Below are positions 1 through 9,118 of a DNA stretch of 64,000 nucleotides, piece after piece. How positions within the stretch are numbered: position 1 is the stretch's first letter; each line of letters begins with the position of its first letter. The notes beneath the pieces were generated by a model. It ran no database searches. It was not told where the DNA came from and was given only the letters and a program-made list of their open reading frames with translations. Origin of the DNA: Balneola vulgaris DSM 17893 (lineage in GTDB: Bacteria; Bacteroidota; Rhodothermia; Balneolales; Balneolaceae); contig NZ_AQXH01000001.1 in assembly GCF_000375465.1 (NCBI RefSeq), forward strand, positions 1,077,212-1,141,211, in the 5' to 3' direction. The translations under genes and the position numbers were made by a program.

Positions 1-2
1 CC

Positions 3-713
3 GAGCTTTTGCCGGGCACTTATTACTCTACAAATATCACGCCTGCAGAGTTGGGTTCATGGACTGACGGTGAAATCTTTCACAGTATCACAACTGGTGT
101 GAGTAAAGATGGGCGGGCGCTATTTCCGATTATGCCCTATGAGAATTATGCCAAAATGGATGAAGAGGATATCAAAGCAGTAATTGCCTACTTACGTACC
201 TTAGAACCTATTGAAAGTACGGTACCGGAATCAACTTCAGATTTCCCGATGAACTTTATCATCAACACCATTCCCAAACCAGCAAACTTTACTGAACGTC
301 CTTCGCCAAGCAATAAAATTGCCTATGGTAAGTATCTTGTGAATGCAGCTAGTTGTAACGACTGCCATACACCCCGGAATAAAGGTGCTTTTATTGAAGA
401 ATTAACTTTGGCTGGTAGTTCACCCTTTACTTTAAAAACGGGGGGAACCGTTCGCACGGCTAACATCACACCCGATGAAAGCACAGGTATAGGTGCATGG
501 ACAGAAGAAGCATTCATTAAGAGGTTCAAAAGCCATAATGACTCCACCTTCCAGCATTACCCAATACAAGAAGGTGAATACAATACGGTGATGCCATGGA
601 TGAATTATTCCAAGATGAGCGAAGAAGAACTTTCTGCTATTTACGCATACTTGAGAAGCATTAAACCAGTGAAGAACCTAGTAACTAGATTCACTCCTCC
701 AAATGGAGAATAG
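3..713 (+). CDS. diheme cytochrome c, 5' end outside window
   Basis: The frame is already open at the window edge, so the true start lies upstream; the TTG at 9 is probably an internal Leu codon. The visible part begins inside a first cytochrome c domain (its C-terminal half, with a probable Met-ligand segment FPIMPYENYAKM). A second full domain follows, with the heme motif CNDCH encoded at about 354-368 and a matching Met segment VMPWMNYSKM. The two halves are internal duplicates, as in periplasmic diheme c-type cytochromes that pass electrons to terminal oxidases or dehydrogenases. Its substrate cannot be told from the visible part. The respiratory operon starting at 3418 fits an electron-transfer role, but this gene is separated from it by cysE-cysM and an opposing gene. 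Confidence 0.85.
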   Translation, partial: ELLPGTYYSTNITPAELGSWTDGEIFHSITTGVSKDGRALFPIMPYENYAKMDEEDIKAVIAYLRTLEPIESTVPESTSDFPMNFIINTIPKPANFTERPSPSNKIAYGKYLVNAASCNDCHTPRNKGAFIEELTLAGSSPFTLKTGGTVRTANITPDESTGIGAWTEEAFIKRFKSHNDSTFQHYPIQEGEYNTVMPWMNYSKMSEEELSAIYAYLRSIKPVKNLVTRFTPPNGE

Positions 714-743
714 AATCTCGATTGAGCTCATTGGTTTAAGCAA

Positions 744-775
744 TTCGATATCAGAACCTTAAGTTCTTATCTTTG
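744..775 (+). promoter_or_regulatory. candidate Bacteroidota-type promoter for cysE-cysM
   Basis: TATCTTTG at 768-775 matches the -7 element TAnnTTTG used by the Bacteroidota primary sigma factor. TTCG at 744-747, 20 nt upstream, is a weak match to the -33 TTTG box. Initiation would fall about 10 nt before the cysE ATG at 793. Only the -7 box is exact. Confidence 0.4.
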
Positions 776-792
776 GTTGAAACAGCATAACC

Positions 793-1623
793 ATGGATAA
801 GAACTTTTTACATACCCTTTTAACCAAACATACAGAGTGCACTCAGTGCCCTTCGAAAGAAGAAGTAAGCTCATTCTACACTAAACTCTTGGGCACCCTC
901 TTCCCCAATTTCTCTAATGAAGTTTTAGATTCAGAATCTGCCATTCTACATACCATAAAGGGTTTAAAAAAGGATTTAGCCGCTCTGTTAATTTCGCAAC
1001 AGCATCAGCTACCCAAAAGCATTGAAGAGCACGTTGATTCATTTTTCAGCCAAATTCCTGAGGTTTACCAAGCACTGGTTTTAGATGTAGAAGCCATGCA
1101 TCAAGGGGATCCAGCTGCACGATCTACAGAAGAAGTCATTCGATCTTACCCGGGCTTCTATGCCATTGCTGCCTATCGATTTGCTCATCAGTTGTATAAA
1201 CAAGGAATTCAAATAATTCCGAGGATGATCACCGAACATGCTCACAACGAAACGGGCATCGATATACATCCTGGTGCTACTATTGGATCACACTTTTGTA
1301 TTGATCACGGAACGGGTATAGTAATTGGAGAAACAACCGTTATTGGCAACCGCGTGAAAATATATCAAGGGGTCACACTTGGGGCATTAAGTGTGAGGAA
1401 AGAAGATGCCAAGTTGAAACGCCACCCAACTATTGAAGATGATGTAGTATTGTATGCCAATGCCACTATTCTAGGAGGGAAAACTATAATAGGGCGAGGA
1501 TCAATGATAGGGGGAAATGTGTGGCTTACCGATAGCGTTGAAGCCGATACCCGAGTAACCTATCAAACGAAAGTAATTCAAGAGCAGTATACGCCTAACC
1601 CTACACACGAGAATAAATCATGA
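793..1623 (+). CDS. cysE: serine O-acetyltransferase
   Basis: It transfers acetyl from acetyl-CoA to L-serine to give O-acetylserine, the first committed step of cysteine synthesis in the cytoplasm. The 276-residue protein has a helical N-terminal half (about 1-135) and a C-terminal left-handed beta-helix of hexapeptide repeats (about 150-255). The latter includes the family segments IDIHPGATIG, DHGTGIVIGET and YQGVTLGALS, with the expected active-site His residues. The long N-terminal part, containing a CTQC pair near residue 16, resembles the EpsC/SrpH branch rather than short E. coli CysE. The last four bases ATGA are shared with the start of cysM, so the two enzymes of the pathway are translationally coupled. 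The ATG at 793 sits just after a TAnnTTTG box. Confidence 0.9.
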   Translation: MDKNFLHTLLTKHTECTQCPSKEEVSSFYTKLLGTLFPNFSNEVLDSESAILHTIKGLKKDLAALLISQQHQLPKSIEEHVDSFFSQIPEVYQALVLDVEAMHQGDPAARSTEEVIRSYPGFYAIAAYRFAHQLYKQGIQIIPRMITEHAHNETGIDIHPGATIGSHFCIDHGTGIVIGETTVIGNRVKIYQGVTLGALSVRKEDAKLKRHPTIEDDVVLYANATILGGKTIIGRGSMIGGNVWLTDSVEADTRVTYQTKVIQEQYTPNPTHENKS

Positions 1624-2501
1624 GCTTAGATAAGATTATAGGAAATACTCCATTAGTTGAGATTATGCATCTCAACCAGAACAAAAATGTGAAGATATAT
1701 GCCAAGCTAGAAGGTCAAAACCCCGGAGGAAGCGTTAAAGACCGTGCGGCCTATGGTATGATTACAGGCGCCTTAGAACGTGGTGAAATAAAAAAGGGAG
1801 ACCGCTTGGTAGAAGCCACCAGTGGAAATACTGGTATTGCCTTAGCTATGATTGCCAACATCATGGGCTTAGATATCACCCTCATTATGCCTGAAAGTGC
1901 TACTGAAGAGCGCAAAAAAACAATGCGTGCCTATGGAGCAGAACTCATTCTCACACCTGAAGCAAAAACTATAGAGTATTCCAGAGAGTTAGCTGAAGAA
2001 ATGGCGGCCTCCGGAGACTACTTCATGCTCAATCAATTTGGGAATGCAGATAACTATAAGATGCACTACAGAACTACAGGTCCCGAAATCTGGGAAGATA
2101 CCCAAGGGGCAATCACACATTTTGTATCAGCGATGGGAACCACAGGTACCATTATGGGAGTGTCTCGTTATCTCAAAGAACAAAATAGCGATGTACAGAT
2201 TGTAGGTACTCAGCCTAAAGATGGCTCACGAATTCCGGGCATAAGGAGATGGTCGCCAGAATTTTTACCCAAAATTTATGAAGCAGATCGTGTTGATCGT
2301 ATTATTGATGTAAGTACTGAAGAAGCCACCACCATGACACGACGATTAGCAAAAGAAGAAGCTATTCTTGCCGGAATGAGTAGTGGCGGAGCTATGACCG
2401 CTGCTTTGAAAGTAGCCAACGAAATAGATCACGGCGTAATAGTTAGTATAGTATGCGACCGAGGTGATCGATACCTCAGCTCTCCTCTTTTTGATGAATA
2501 A
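1620..2501 (+). CDS. cysM: cysteine synthase (O-acetylserine sulfhydrylase)
   Basis: This PLP enzyme makes L-cysteine from O-acetylserine and sulfide. At 293 residues it is a fold-type II enzyme. The PLP lysine is K40 in PGGSVKDRAA, and the phosphate/substrate loop is SGNTG near residue 68. A second glycine-rich cofactor loop appears as GTTGTIMG, and the C-terminal SSGGA motif is present. The length and the EATSGNTGIALA context are closer to CysM than to CysK, but specificity (sulfide or thiosulfate) cannot be read with certainty. Its start overlaps the cysE stop by four bases. A hairpin terminator follows at 2504-2540. Confidence 0.9.
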   Translation: MSLDKIIGNTPLVEIMHLNQNKNVKIYAKLEGQNPGGSVKDRAAYGMITGALERGEIKKGDRLVEATSGNTGIALAMIANIMGLDITLIMPESATEERKKTMRAYGAELILTPEAKTIEYSRELAEEMAASGDYFMLNQFGNADNYKMHYRTTGPEIWEDTQGAITHFVSAMGTTGTIMGVSRYLKEQNSDVQIVGTQPKDGSRIPGIRRWSPEFLPKIYEADRVDRIIDVSTEEATTMTRRLAKEEAILAGMSSGGAMTAALKVANEIDHGVIVSIVCDRGDRYLSSPLFDE

Positions 2502-2503
2502 AT

Positions 2504-2540
2504 AAAAAAGGCATCTCTGAAATTGAGATGCCTTAAAATT
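2504..2540. terminator. bidirectional terminator between cysM and the DUF420 gene
   Basis: A perfect 10-bp stem AAGGCATCTC (2508-2517) pairs with GAGATGCCTT (2525-2534) around a 7-nt loop. The A-run at 2504-2509 becomes a T-run on the minus strand, so it should stop the DUF420 transcript well. AAAATTTT after the stem gives a weaker signal for cysM. Confidence 0.8.
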
Positions 2541-2565
2541 TTGTCCTTTATATATAGGCTCAAAT

Positions 2566-3135
2566 CTAGCCTATGTACTTCAGCATAAAGAAAATCACCA
2601 CACCTGTTACCGAAACATAAAGCCAAATAGGAAAAGTCCATTTCGAAACTTTACGATGTTTCTGGAAATTTCCGCTCAATGCTAAGTAGAAACTGCTCAA
2701 TACTAGAGGCACTACAAAAGCTGAAAGTAGAATATGAGTGACTAATATAAAGAAGTAGACATACCGAATAATCCCTTCGGTTAAGAACTTAGTATCACCT
2801 TGAAAATGATGGTAGATCACATAGCTAACCAGAAATAAAGCTGAAGTGATGAAAGCAAGGGTCATCATTTTCATATGCCTGTTAAAATTACGTTGCTTAA
2901 TCTCACGCAATCCAAGCACTAAGAATACCGTACTCAAAAAATTAAAAGCTGCGTTACAAGCTGGCAGGTAAGGCACCCAGCTATAAGAAGTGGTAGCTCC
3001 ATCTTTTAAATAGATCAACCAAATCAGAAATAAGAGAGCTGCAACGCTTACTGCGATAATAGTAGTGAATGCTTTTTTCGCGCTCACCTGTTGCAGAATT
3101 TTTGCTTGTTCAGGAATATTCATACGTGCAGACAT
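2566..3135 (-). CDS. DUF420 family multi-helix membrane protein
   Basis: A 189-residue integral membrane protein with about five hydrophobic segments and conserved polar residues between them (YLPACNAAFN, REIKQRNFNRHMKMM, YHHFQGD, HILLSAFVVPL). The pattern matches the DUF420/YozB family, small membrane proteins usually encoded beside cytochrome oxidase, SCO or heme-copper assembly genes. A role in oxidase assembly is commonly inferred for the family but the reaction is not established. Here it lies immediately upstream of, and divergent from, the ACIII-caa3 operon, consistent with that role. Its stop is followed by the shared terminator at 2504-2540. A -7-like box lies just upstream of the start. 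Confidence 0.8.
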   Translation of the reverse strand: MSARMNIPEQAKILQQVSAKKAFTTIIAVSVAALLFLIWLIYLKDGATTSYSWVPYLPACNAAFNFLSTVFLVLGLREIKQRNFNRHMKMMTLAFITSALFLVSYVIYHHFQGDTKFLTEGIIRYVYFFILVTHILLSAFVVPLVLSSFYLALSGNFQKHRKVSKWTFPIWLYVSVTGVVIFFMLKYIG

Positions 3136-3166
3136 AATTCAAAATTCGTTCTAATATAATGGGAGT

Positions 3167-3174
3167 CAAAGTTA
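3167..3174 (-). promoter_or_regulatory. candidate -7 box for the DUF420 gene
   Basis: Read on the minus strand this is TAACTTTG, an exact TAnnTTTG match about 32 nt upstream of the ATG at 3135. No convincing -33 box at the usual distance was found. Confidence 0.35.
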
Positions 3175-3351
3175 ATGCATACTCAAACAAATGTTTACAG
3201 ATTTCCGGTTTTTATCTAAGAATATTTTAGAAATGTATGTTATCTTCATTGCTTTAAAATAACCAAGTTTTGATTCGGCACATTTTTATTTAGAACCGTT
3301 TTAAATAAAGGTTCTATTGATCTCATCCTTCACTTCGAGGGAAAATATCGG

Positions 3352-3359
3352 TAGATTTG
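3352..3359 (+). promoter_or_regulatory. candidate -7 box for the actA-coxD operon
   Basis: TAGATTTG is an exact TAnnTTTG match about 58 nt upstream of the actA ATG. It lies in the only sizeable gap (3136-3417) before the operon. The upstream -33 box is not recognisable. The rest of this gap is AT-rich and otherwise unremarkable. Confidence 0.35.
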
Positions 3360-3417
3360 CGCCGCTTCAATTAAGGGTAATTAAGCACGGTTCCGCTAAC
3401 TAAAATAAGCAATCTTT

Positions 3418-4062
3418 ATGGCGCAGATTTTCCCCAAGTGGACAAATCAAGTTCCCCGAAAACTATTGATAGGTATCATCGTTGTAGCCAATGCTCTGAT
3501 ATTCTCAATATGGTACTTTTTCTCTCCTCAATACACTGATGTTGGTTACGCACCAACGCAACCGGTTCCTTATAGCCACAAGTTACATGTGGATAAGCTC
3601 GGATTAGACTGTCAATACTGTCATACCAGTGTATTCGATTCTAAACAGGCAAATATTCCTCCTACACAAACGTGTATGAATTGCCACAACCAAATTAAAA
3701 CTGATAGCGAGAAACTTGCTCCTATCCGTGAAAGCTGGGAAACAGGAGAGCCTGTTGAATGGGTTCGCGTTCACAACTTAGCTGATTATGCGTATTTTAA
3801 TCACGCTGCTCACGTAAATGTGGGTGTAGGGTGTGAAAGCTGCCATGGTCGTGTAGATAAAATGGAAGTTGTATATCAAGCAGAGCCACTTAGTATGGGC
3901 TGGTGCTTAGATTGCCACAGAGAACCAGAAAAATTCTTACGCCCTGTTGAAGAAGTAACAACTATGGGCTACAAAGCCGAAAACCAGGCAGAATTAGGCG
4001 CAGAGCTGGTTAAGAAGAAAAATGTGAGTCCCCCTCAATATTGCCAGGGCTGCCACTACTAA
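3418..4062 (+). CDS. actA: Alternative Complex III subunit ActA, pentaheme cytochrome c
   Basis: ActA is the membrane-anchored multiheme cytochrome of Alternative Complex III, the quinol:acceptor oxidoreductase that replaces the bc1 complex. The 214-residue protein has one N-terminal membrane anchor (about 16-36) and five CxxCH motifs (about 65-69, 86-90, 139-143, 163-167, 209-213). This is the pentaheme pattern known for Rhodothermus and Flavobacterium ActA. Extra His residues (for example SHKLH and FNHAAH) are available as distal ligands. It opens the operon. actB starts 30 nt downstream. Confidence 0.95.
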   Translation: MAQIFPKWTNQVPRKLLIGIIVVANALIFSIWYFFSPQYTDVGYAPTQPVPYSHKLHVDKLGLDCQYCHTSVFDSKQANIPPTQTCMNCHNQIKTDSEKLAPIRESWETGEPVEWVRVHNLADYAYFNHAAHVNVGVGCESCHGRVDKMEVVYQAEPLSMGWCLDCHREPEKFLRPVEEVTTMGYKAENQAELGAELVKKKNVSPPQYCQGCHY

Positions 4063-4092
4063 TTACGGATTTTAGAACTTATACATTATCTA

Positions 4093-7000
4093 ATGAGCGA
4101 AGTTAAACAAAATACATACTGGAAAAGCTTAAATGAATTAGCTAAAAACCAGGAATATCAAAAATTTGTTGATCGTGAATTTCCTGAGAATGCATCTGAA
4201 TTAACCGACGGTTTTTCACGTCGTGGATTCTTAGGCATCATGGGTTCGGCCGTATTACTAGCGAGTTGTGATTTCGCTCGCCGTCCGGTTCAAAAGATTT
4301 TACCATATTCAAAACAACCAGAAGACATCGTCCCTGGTATTCCTTTATTTTACGCATCGGCTATGCCTTATCAAGGCAGCTTAACAGGTTTAGTAGTAGA
4401 GAACCATGAAGGTCGCCCTACTAAAGTTGAAGGTAATGACCTTCACCCTGGAAGCCGTGGAGGTACATCTATCTATAACCAAGCTTCTGTGCTTGGCATG
4501 TATGATCCTGATAGATCTAAAAAAGTATTACGTAAAGGTACAGAAGCAACAATGGATGACTTTGTTGCTTTTGCTGCTGAATACTTCGCTGATACCTCTA
4601 AAAACATTGCATTCATCTCTGAAGCTACTTCATCTCCTACTCTATTAAGAGTTAAAGAGAATGCACTTAACAAATTTAACAACGCAACTTGGGTTACTTA
4701 CGAAGCATTTGGTGAAGACAATGCCCTCGCAGGTACTGAGTTAGCGTTTGGTCGCCGTTTAAGAGCGTACTACGATTACAGCAAAGCGGATGTAGTAGTT
4801 TCTTTAGATGACGACATGATGAGTGGTAACCACCCTAACAGTGTGGAATACGCTAAGCAATTAAGCTCTAGACGTAAGGTTACTTCTACCAACGATTCTA
4901 TGAGCCGTATTTATGCAGTTGAAAACGGCTTTACATTAACGGGTTCTTATGCTGATCACCGTTTACGTTTAAAAGCTAGTGAGATTGAAGCTTTTGCTTA
5001 TGCTCTTGCTGGTGAATTAGCGAAAAGCATTTCAGGTTTAGGCGCATTTAGCAATGCAAACAATGCATACAGCGACCATCCATGGATTTCAGCATTAGCT
5101 GACGACTTATTAAATAACCGTGGTACTTCAGCAGTATCTGTTGGATTCGAGCATTCTGCTAATGCACATGCTATTGTAGCTGCAATCAACAAAGCTCTTG
5201 GCAACGACGGCAAGACGGTTTCTTATCTTGAAGTTCCTCACTTAGATGAGCAACGCAAAGAAGCATTTGCAAACGTTGTTGCAGATATGAAAGCGGGCTC
5301 TATTGATGCGGTTGTAATGATAGGAACAAACCCATCTTACTCGGCACAGAATGTAGACTTTAACGCTGCGCTTGAGAATGTTGAAGAAGTAATTCACCTT
5401 TCTGACTATGTGAATGAGACTTCTAAGAATGCAAGCTGGCATGTAAACCGCGCTCATTATTTAGAAACTTGGGGCGACGGTCACTCATTTGGTGGTGCTC
5501 GTTCTATTATTCAGCCTCAGATTCAACCATTATATGATGGCGTAAATGAAATTGAGTTCTTGAACATCATTGTTAATGGTGAGCTTGAAAACGCTTTCGA
5601 CTTAGTTCAAGATACTTTTAAAGGATACTTTGGTTCTTCTTTTGATACTCAATGGACCAATTTATTACACGACGGTATTGAGCCGAACACTTCTTTCCGT
5701 TCAGCCAATGTACGTTTAAGCAACTCGTTCTCGCCTGCTACTCCTTCTACAGGAAGTATTTCAGGTATTGAAGTTGTGATTCGACAAGACGGCACACTAA
5801 ACGATGGGCGTTATGCGAACATCGCTTGGTTGCAAGAGCTTCCAGACCCAATGACCAAGATTACTTGGGATAATGTGGCTCTTATGAGTGCTGGAACTGC
5901 TAAAAAGCTGGGCGTTGAGAACGAAGATGTTGTAGAAATTAAAGCAAACGGTGCTACCATTAAGATTGCAGCTTGGATTCAGCCAGGTCATGCAGACGAC
6001 TCTATTACTTTAACTGTTGGTTATGGTAGAGATGGAATTGGACGTGTAGCAAACCGTTACATCGATTTTACTACCGGTGGTGTTGATACTTACCCAATGC
6101 TAGACGCTAATTCATTATTTAGCGAAGCTACTGTATCAAAAACTGGTGACACATATGAGATTGCCTGTGTGCAAGATCACCATAGCTTAGAAGGCCGCGA
6201 TATGTATCGCATGGCTACTCTAGAAGAATATAAGAGCAACCCAGACTTCGCGTCATTCGCTGATGTACATACCTACCCAGTTCCTGGTATGAAAGAAGCC
6301 GCTGAACTCGGGGAAGATGCTCCAATCTCTTTATTTGACGAACAAACTTACCCAGACTCTGAGCCACAATGGGGTATGGCTATCGACTTAAACTCTTGCT
6401 TTGGTTGCGGAGTTTGTGTGATTGCTTGCCAGTCTGAGAATAACATCCCTGTTATTGGTAAGAAAGAAGTGAACCGTGGACGTGAGATGCATTGGATTCG
6501 TACCGATCGCTACTATGTAGGTGAAGACGAAAATGCACCACATGCTGTACACCAGCCTGTGCCATGTATGCACTGTGAATTAGCACCATGTGAGCAAGTT
6601 TGCCCTGTTGCTGCTACTACACACAGTGATGATGGTATGAACCAGATGACTTACAACCGCTGTATTGGTACTCGTTACTGTGCAAACAACTGTCCGTACA
6701 AAGTACGTCGTTTCAACTTCTTCAACTTCCCGAAAGAATTCTTAATTACAGGCGACGAACCAGATATCATCCAAATGGCGATGAACCCTGAAGTAACTGT
6801 TCGTTTCCGTGGTGTAATGGAAAAATGTACTTACTGTGTACAACGTGTTAACAGAGCTAAGATCGAAGCAAAAATCGAGACTGGTTCTCCAAAACCGGCT
6901 GACGGTGCTGTTAAGACAGCTTGCCAGCAAGCGTGCCCAGCAGATGCTATCTACTTCGGCGATTTAACCGACGATAATAGTGAAGTAGCTAAGATGAAGC

Positions 7001-7098
7001 GCAATACGCGTAACTATCAGATGCTTGAAGAGCTGAATACACGCCCTAGAACATCGTACATGGCGAAATTAAGAAACCCAAACCCTGCTTTGGCATAA
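4093..7098 (+). CDS. actB: Alternative Complex III subunit ActB, iron-sulfur protein
   Basis: This 1001-residue periplasmic subunit is a fusion of a molybdopterin-oxidoreductase-like part (about 60-740; the family fold without a cofactor in ACIII) and a ferredoxin-like C-terminal part. The latter has four cysteine clusters between about residues 769 and 960 (CFGCGVCVIAC, CMHCELAPCEQVCP, CIGTRYCANNCP, CTYC and CQQACP). That is consistent with the three 4Fe-4S and one 3Fe-4S clusters known for ActB. The N-terminus carries a twin-arginine motif SRRGFLG (42-48) followed by a lipobox ending at Cys59 (LLASC), so it is probably Tat-exported and lipidated. Structures of the Flavobacterium complex show lipidated ActB. 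It is flanked by actA and actC with short gaps. Confidence 0.95.
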   Translation: MSEVKQNTYWKSLNELAKNQEYQKFVDREFPENASELTDGFSRRGFLGIMGSAVLLASCDFARRPVQKILPYSKQPEDIVPGIPLFYASAMPYQGSLTGLVVENHEGRPTKVEGNDLHPGSRGGTSIYNQASVLGMYDPDRSKKVLRKGTEATMDDFVAFAAEYFADTSKNIAFISEATSSPTLLRVKENALNKFNNATWVTYEAFGEDNALAGTELAFGRRLRAYYDYSKADVVVSLDDDMMSGNHPNSVEYAKQLSSRRKVTSTNDSMSRIYAVENGFTLTGSYADHRLRLKASEIEAFAYALAGELAKSISGLGAFSNANNAYSDHPWISALADDLLNNRGTSAVSVGFEHSANAHAIVAAINKALGNDGKTVSYLEVPHLDEQRKEAFANVVADMKAGSIDAVVMIGTNPSYSAQNVDFNAALENVEEVIHLSDYVNETSKNASWHVNRAHYLETWGDGHSFGGARSIIQPQIQPLYDGVNEIEFLNIIVNGELENAFDLVQDTFKGYFGSSFDTQWTNLLHDGIEPNTSFRSANVRLSNSFSPATPSTGSISGIEVVIRQDGTLNDGRYANIAWLQELPDPMTKITWDNVALMSAGTAKKLGVENEDVVEIKANGATIKIAAWIQPGHADDSITLTVGYGRDGIGRVANRYIDFTTGGVDTYPMLDANSLFSEATVSKTGDTYEIACVQDHHSLEGRDMYRMATLEEYKSNPDFASFADVHTYPVPGMKEAAELGEDAPISLFDEQTYPDSEPQWGMAIDLNSCFGCGVCVIACQSENNIPVIGKKEVNRGREMHWIRTDRYYVGEDENAPHAVHQPVPCMHCELAPCEQVCPVAATTHSDDGMNQMTYNRCIGTRYCANNCPYKVRRFNFFNFPKEFLITGDEPDIIQMAMNPEVTVRFRGVMEKCTYCVQRVNRAKIEAKIETGSPKPADGAVKTACQQACPADAIYFGDLTDDNSEVAKMKRNTRNYQMLEELNTRPRTSYMAKLRNPNPALA

Positions 7099-7124
7099 GA
7101 AATTAATCAGGAATAAATCCAAAC

Positions 7125-8552
7125 ATGAGTAAATACGAATACGTACCGGAACCCGCTCTTGTAAAAGGTGATCACGATTTCGCCAGCCTTACAAGATTGG
7201 TTACTGATATAAACTTAAGACCTACTCCAAAAGCCTGGTATTTGGCAATGATCGCAGCCAATGGGCTGTTGGTACTACTACTTGGCTCCATCGGGTATCT
7301 AATTTGGGAAGGAACCGGTATCTGGGGACTTAACAACCCTGTTGGTTGGGGTTGGGCCATCATCAACTTTGTATGGTGGGTAGGTATTGGCCACGCAGGA
7401 ACCCTAATTTCTGCAATCCTTTTCCTTTTCCGACAAGACTGGCGTACTGCAATTAACCGATTTGCGGAGGCAATGACCATCTTTGCCGTTATGTGTGCCT
7501 TGATCTTCCCTGGTATTCACGTAGGGCGTATTTGGGCTATTTATTGGGTATTCCCAATTCCTAACCAAATGCAGATGTGGCCGAACTTCAACTCTCCTCT
7601 ACTTTGGGATGTGTTCGCAGTATCTACCTACTTTACCGTATCACTCCTATTCTGGTACGTAGGTTTAGTTCCTGATTTAGCTACACTTAGAGATCGCGCT
7701 GTAGATAAAGTAAGAAAGTTTGCTTACGGCTTATTCTCACTAGGTTGGACTGGTTCAAACCGCCACTGGTGGAATTATGAGAAGTCGTACATGATCTTAG
7801 CTGGTTTAGCTACTCCTCTTGTACTTTCTGTACACACTATTGTATCCTTTGACTTCGCAGTATCTATGATTCCAGGATGGCATACTACCATCTTCCCTCC
7901 TTACTTCGTGGCAGGTGCGGTATTCTCAGGATTTGCGATGGTACTTACACTGATGATTATTTGCCGTAAGATTTATGGCATGAAAGACATCATGACGGAT
8001 GACCACATGGAAAAAATGAACATCATTATCCTTGTAACGGGATCTATGGTAGGTTTCGCTTACATGATGGAGTTCTTTATTGCATGGTATAGTGGTGTTG
8101 AGTACGAAAAAGCTATTTTCATTAAAAGAGCAACTGGCCCTTACGCTTGGGCATACTGGACGATGATGGCGTGTAACGTGTTATCTCCACAGTTCTTCTG
8201 GAGCAAGAAATTAAGAACTAGCGTTGGCTTCACATTTGCCATCTCTATTGTTGTAAACATTGGTATGTGGTTCGAGCGATTTGTAATCACCGTAACCTCT
8301 CTTGCAAACGATTACCTACCATCAAGTTGGGATTATTACTCTCCAACTCTATGGGATGTATTAACTTACGTAGGTACGTTTGGATTATTCTTTACCATGT
8401 TCCTCGCTTTCTTACGCTTCTTACCAATGATCGCATTGGCCGAAGTAAAAGCTGTTATTCCATTGGCTGACCCTCATAACTATGATGAGGAAACCGGTGA
8501 ATACCACGCACCAAAAGTTGAAATTCCTAAGCCTCAAGTTGAGAAGGTTTAA
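7125..8552 (+). CDS. actC: Alternative Complex III subunit ActC, NrfD-like quinol-binding membrane subunit
   Basis: A 475-residue polytopic protein of the NrfD/PsrC family with about ten membrane helices. The N-terminus [13 protein letters not shown] and the helix segments [13 protein letters not shown] and [16 protein letters not shown] are typical of ActC. In ACIII this subunit carries the quinol site next to the ActB clusters and a proposed proton path. The related ActF lies downstream in the same operon. The gene begins 26 nt after actB and ends 5 nt before actD, fitting one transcript. Confidence 0.93.
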   Translation: MSKYEYVPEPALVKGDHDFASLTRLVTDINLRPTPKAWYLAMIAANGLLVLLLGSIGYLIWEGTGIWGLNNPVGWGWAIINFVWWVGIGHAGTLISAILFLFRQDWRTAINRFAEAMTIFAVMCALIFPGIHVGRIWAIYWVFPIPNQMQMWPNFNSPLLWDVFAVSTYFTVSLLFWYVGLVPDLATLRDRAVDKVRKFAYGLFSLGWTGSNRHWWNYEKSYMILAGLATPLVLSVHTIVSFDFAVSMIPGWHTTIFPPYFVAGAVFSGFAMVLTLMIICRKIYGMKDIMTDDHMEKMNIIILVTGSMVGFAYMMEFFIAWYSGVEYEKAIFIKRATGPYAWAYWTMMACNVLSPQFFWSKKLRTSVGFTFAISIVVNIGMWFERFVITVTSLANDYLPSSWDYYSPTLWDVLTYVGTFGLFFTMFLAFLRFLPMIALAEVKAVIPLADPHNYDEETGEYHAPKVEIPKPQVEKV

Positions 8553-8557
8553 AGACT

Positions 8558-9118
8558 ATGAGTACTAAAGCAAAGAAAACGGAAGAAGCTCCAAAGTTAT
8601 ACGGCATATTAGCCGAATTCAGAAATCCTAAAGAGTTAACGGATATCTCAAAAACAATCGTTAAGTCTGGATACACAAACTTTGACACTTTTAGTCCTTT
8701 CCCTATTCATGGAATGGACAAAGCAATGAACCTAAAAAAATCTAAGCTTGGCTGGATTGTATTAGGGCATGGCTTATTAGGTCTTACAGGTGCACTCGCA
8801 ATGATGTACTACATGTCTGTAATGGATTACCCTATCAACATTAGTGGTAAGCCATTCTTTAATGCGCCTGCTTGGGTACCTATTACATTCGAATTAACTG
8901 TATTACTTTCTGCTTTTGGAGCTGTATTTGGAATGTTCTTCCTAAACGGACTCCCTAAGCTTCATAATCCTTTATTTAACGTTGAGCGCTTCAAAAAAGC
9001 TACCGATGATGGCTTCTTTGCTTACATCGAAGCTGAAGACTCTCTATTCGAGGCGGAAACAGTTAAAAAACTGTTCCAAGAAGCTGGTGCAACGCATATC
9101 GAGGAAGTTTATGACTAA
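8558..9118 (+). CDS. actD: Alternative Complex III subunit ActD (DUF3341)
   Basis: A 186-residue DUF3341 protein. A short cytoplasmic N-terminal domain (LYGILAEFRNPKEL) is followed by two membrane helices around residues 67-85 and 108-130, with the conserved segment PFFNAPAWVPITFELTVL between and into them. The C-terminal tail contains the family DDGFFAYIE motif. In the known structures ActD is a small peripheral-to-membrane subunit without cofactor. Its last eight bases ATGACTAA contain the actE start. Confidence 0.92.
   Translation: MSTKAKKTEEAPKLYGILAEFRNPKELTDISKTIVKSGYTNFDTFSPFPIHGMDKAMNLKKSKLGWIVLGHGLLGLTGALAMMYYMSVMDYPINISGKPFFNAPAWVPITFELTVLLSAFGAVFGMFFLNGLPKLHNPLFNVERFKKATDDGFFAYIEAEDSLFEAETVKKLFQEAGATHIEEVYD

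Noticed and set aside
8982-9110. N-terminal extension of the actE frame through actD
   Set aside because: It lies entirely within actD in another frame. The ATG at 9111 gives a lipoprotein signal and an ATGACTAA overlap.
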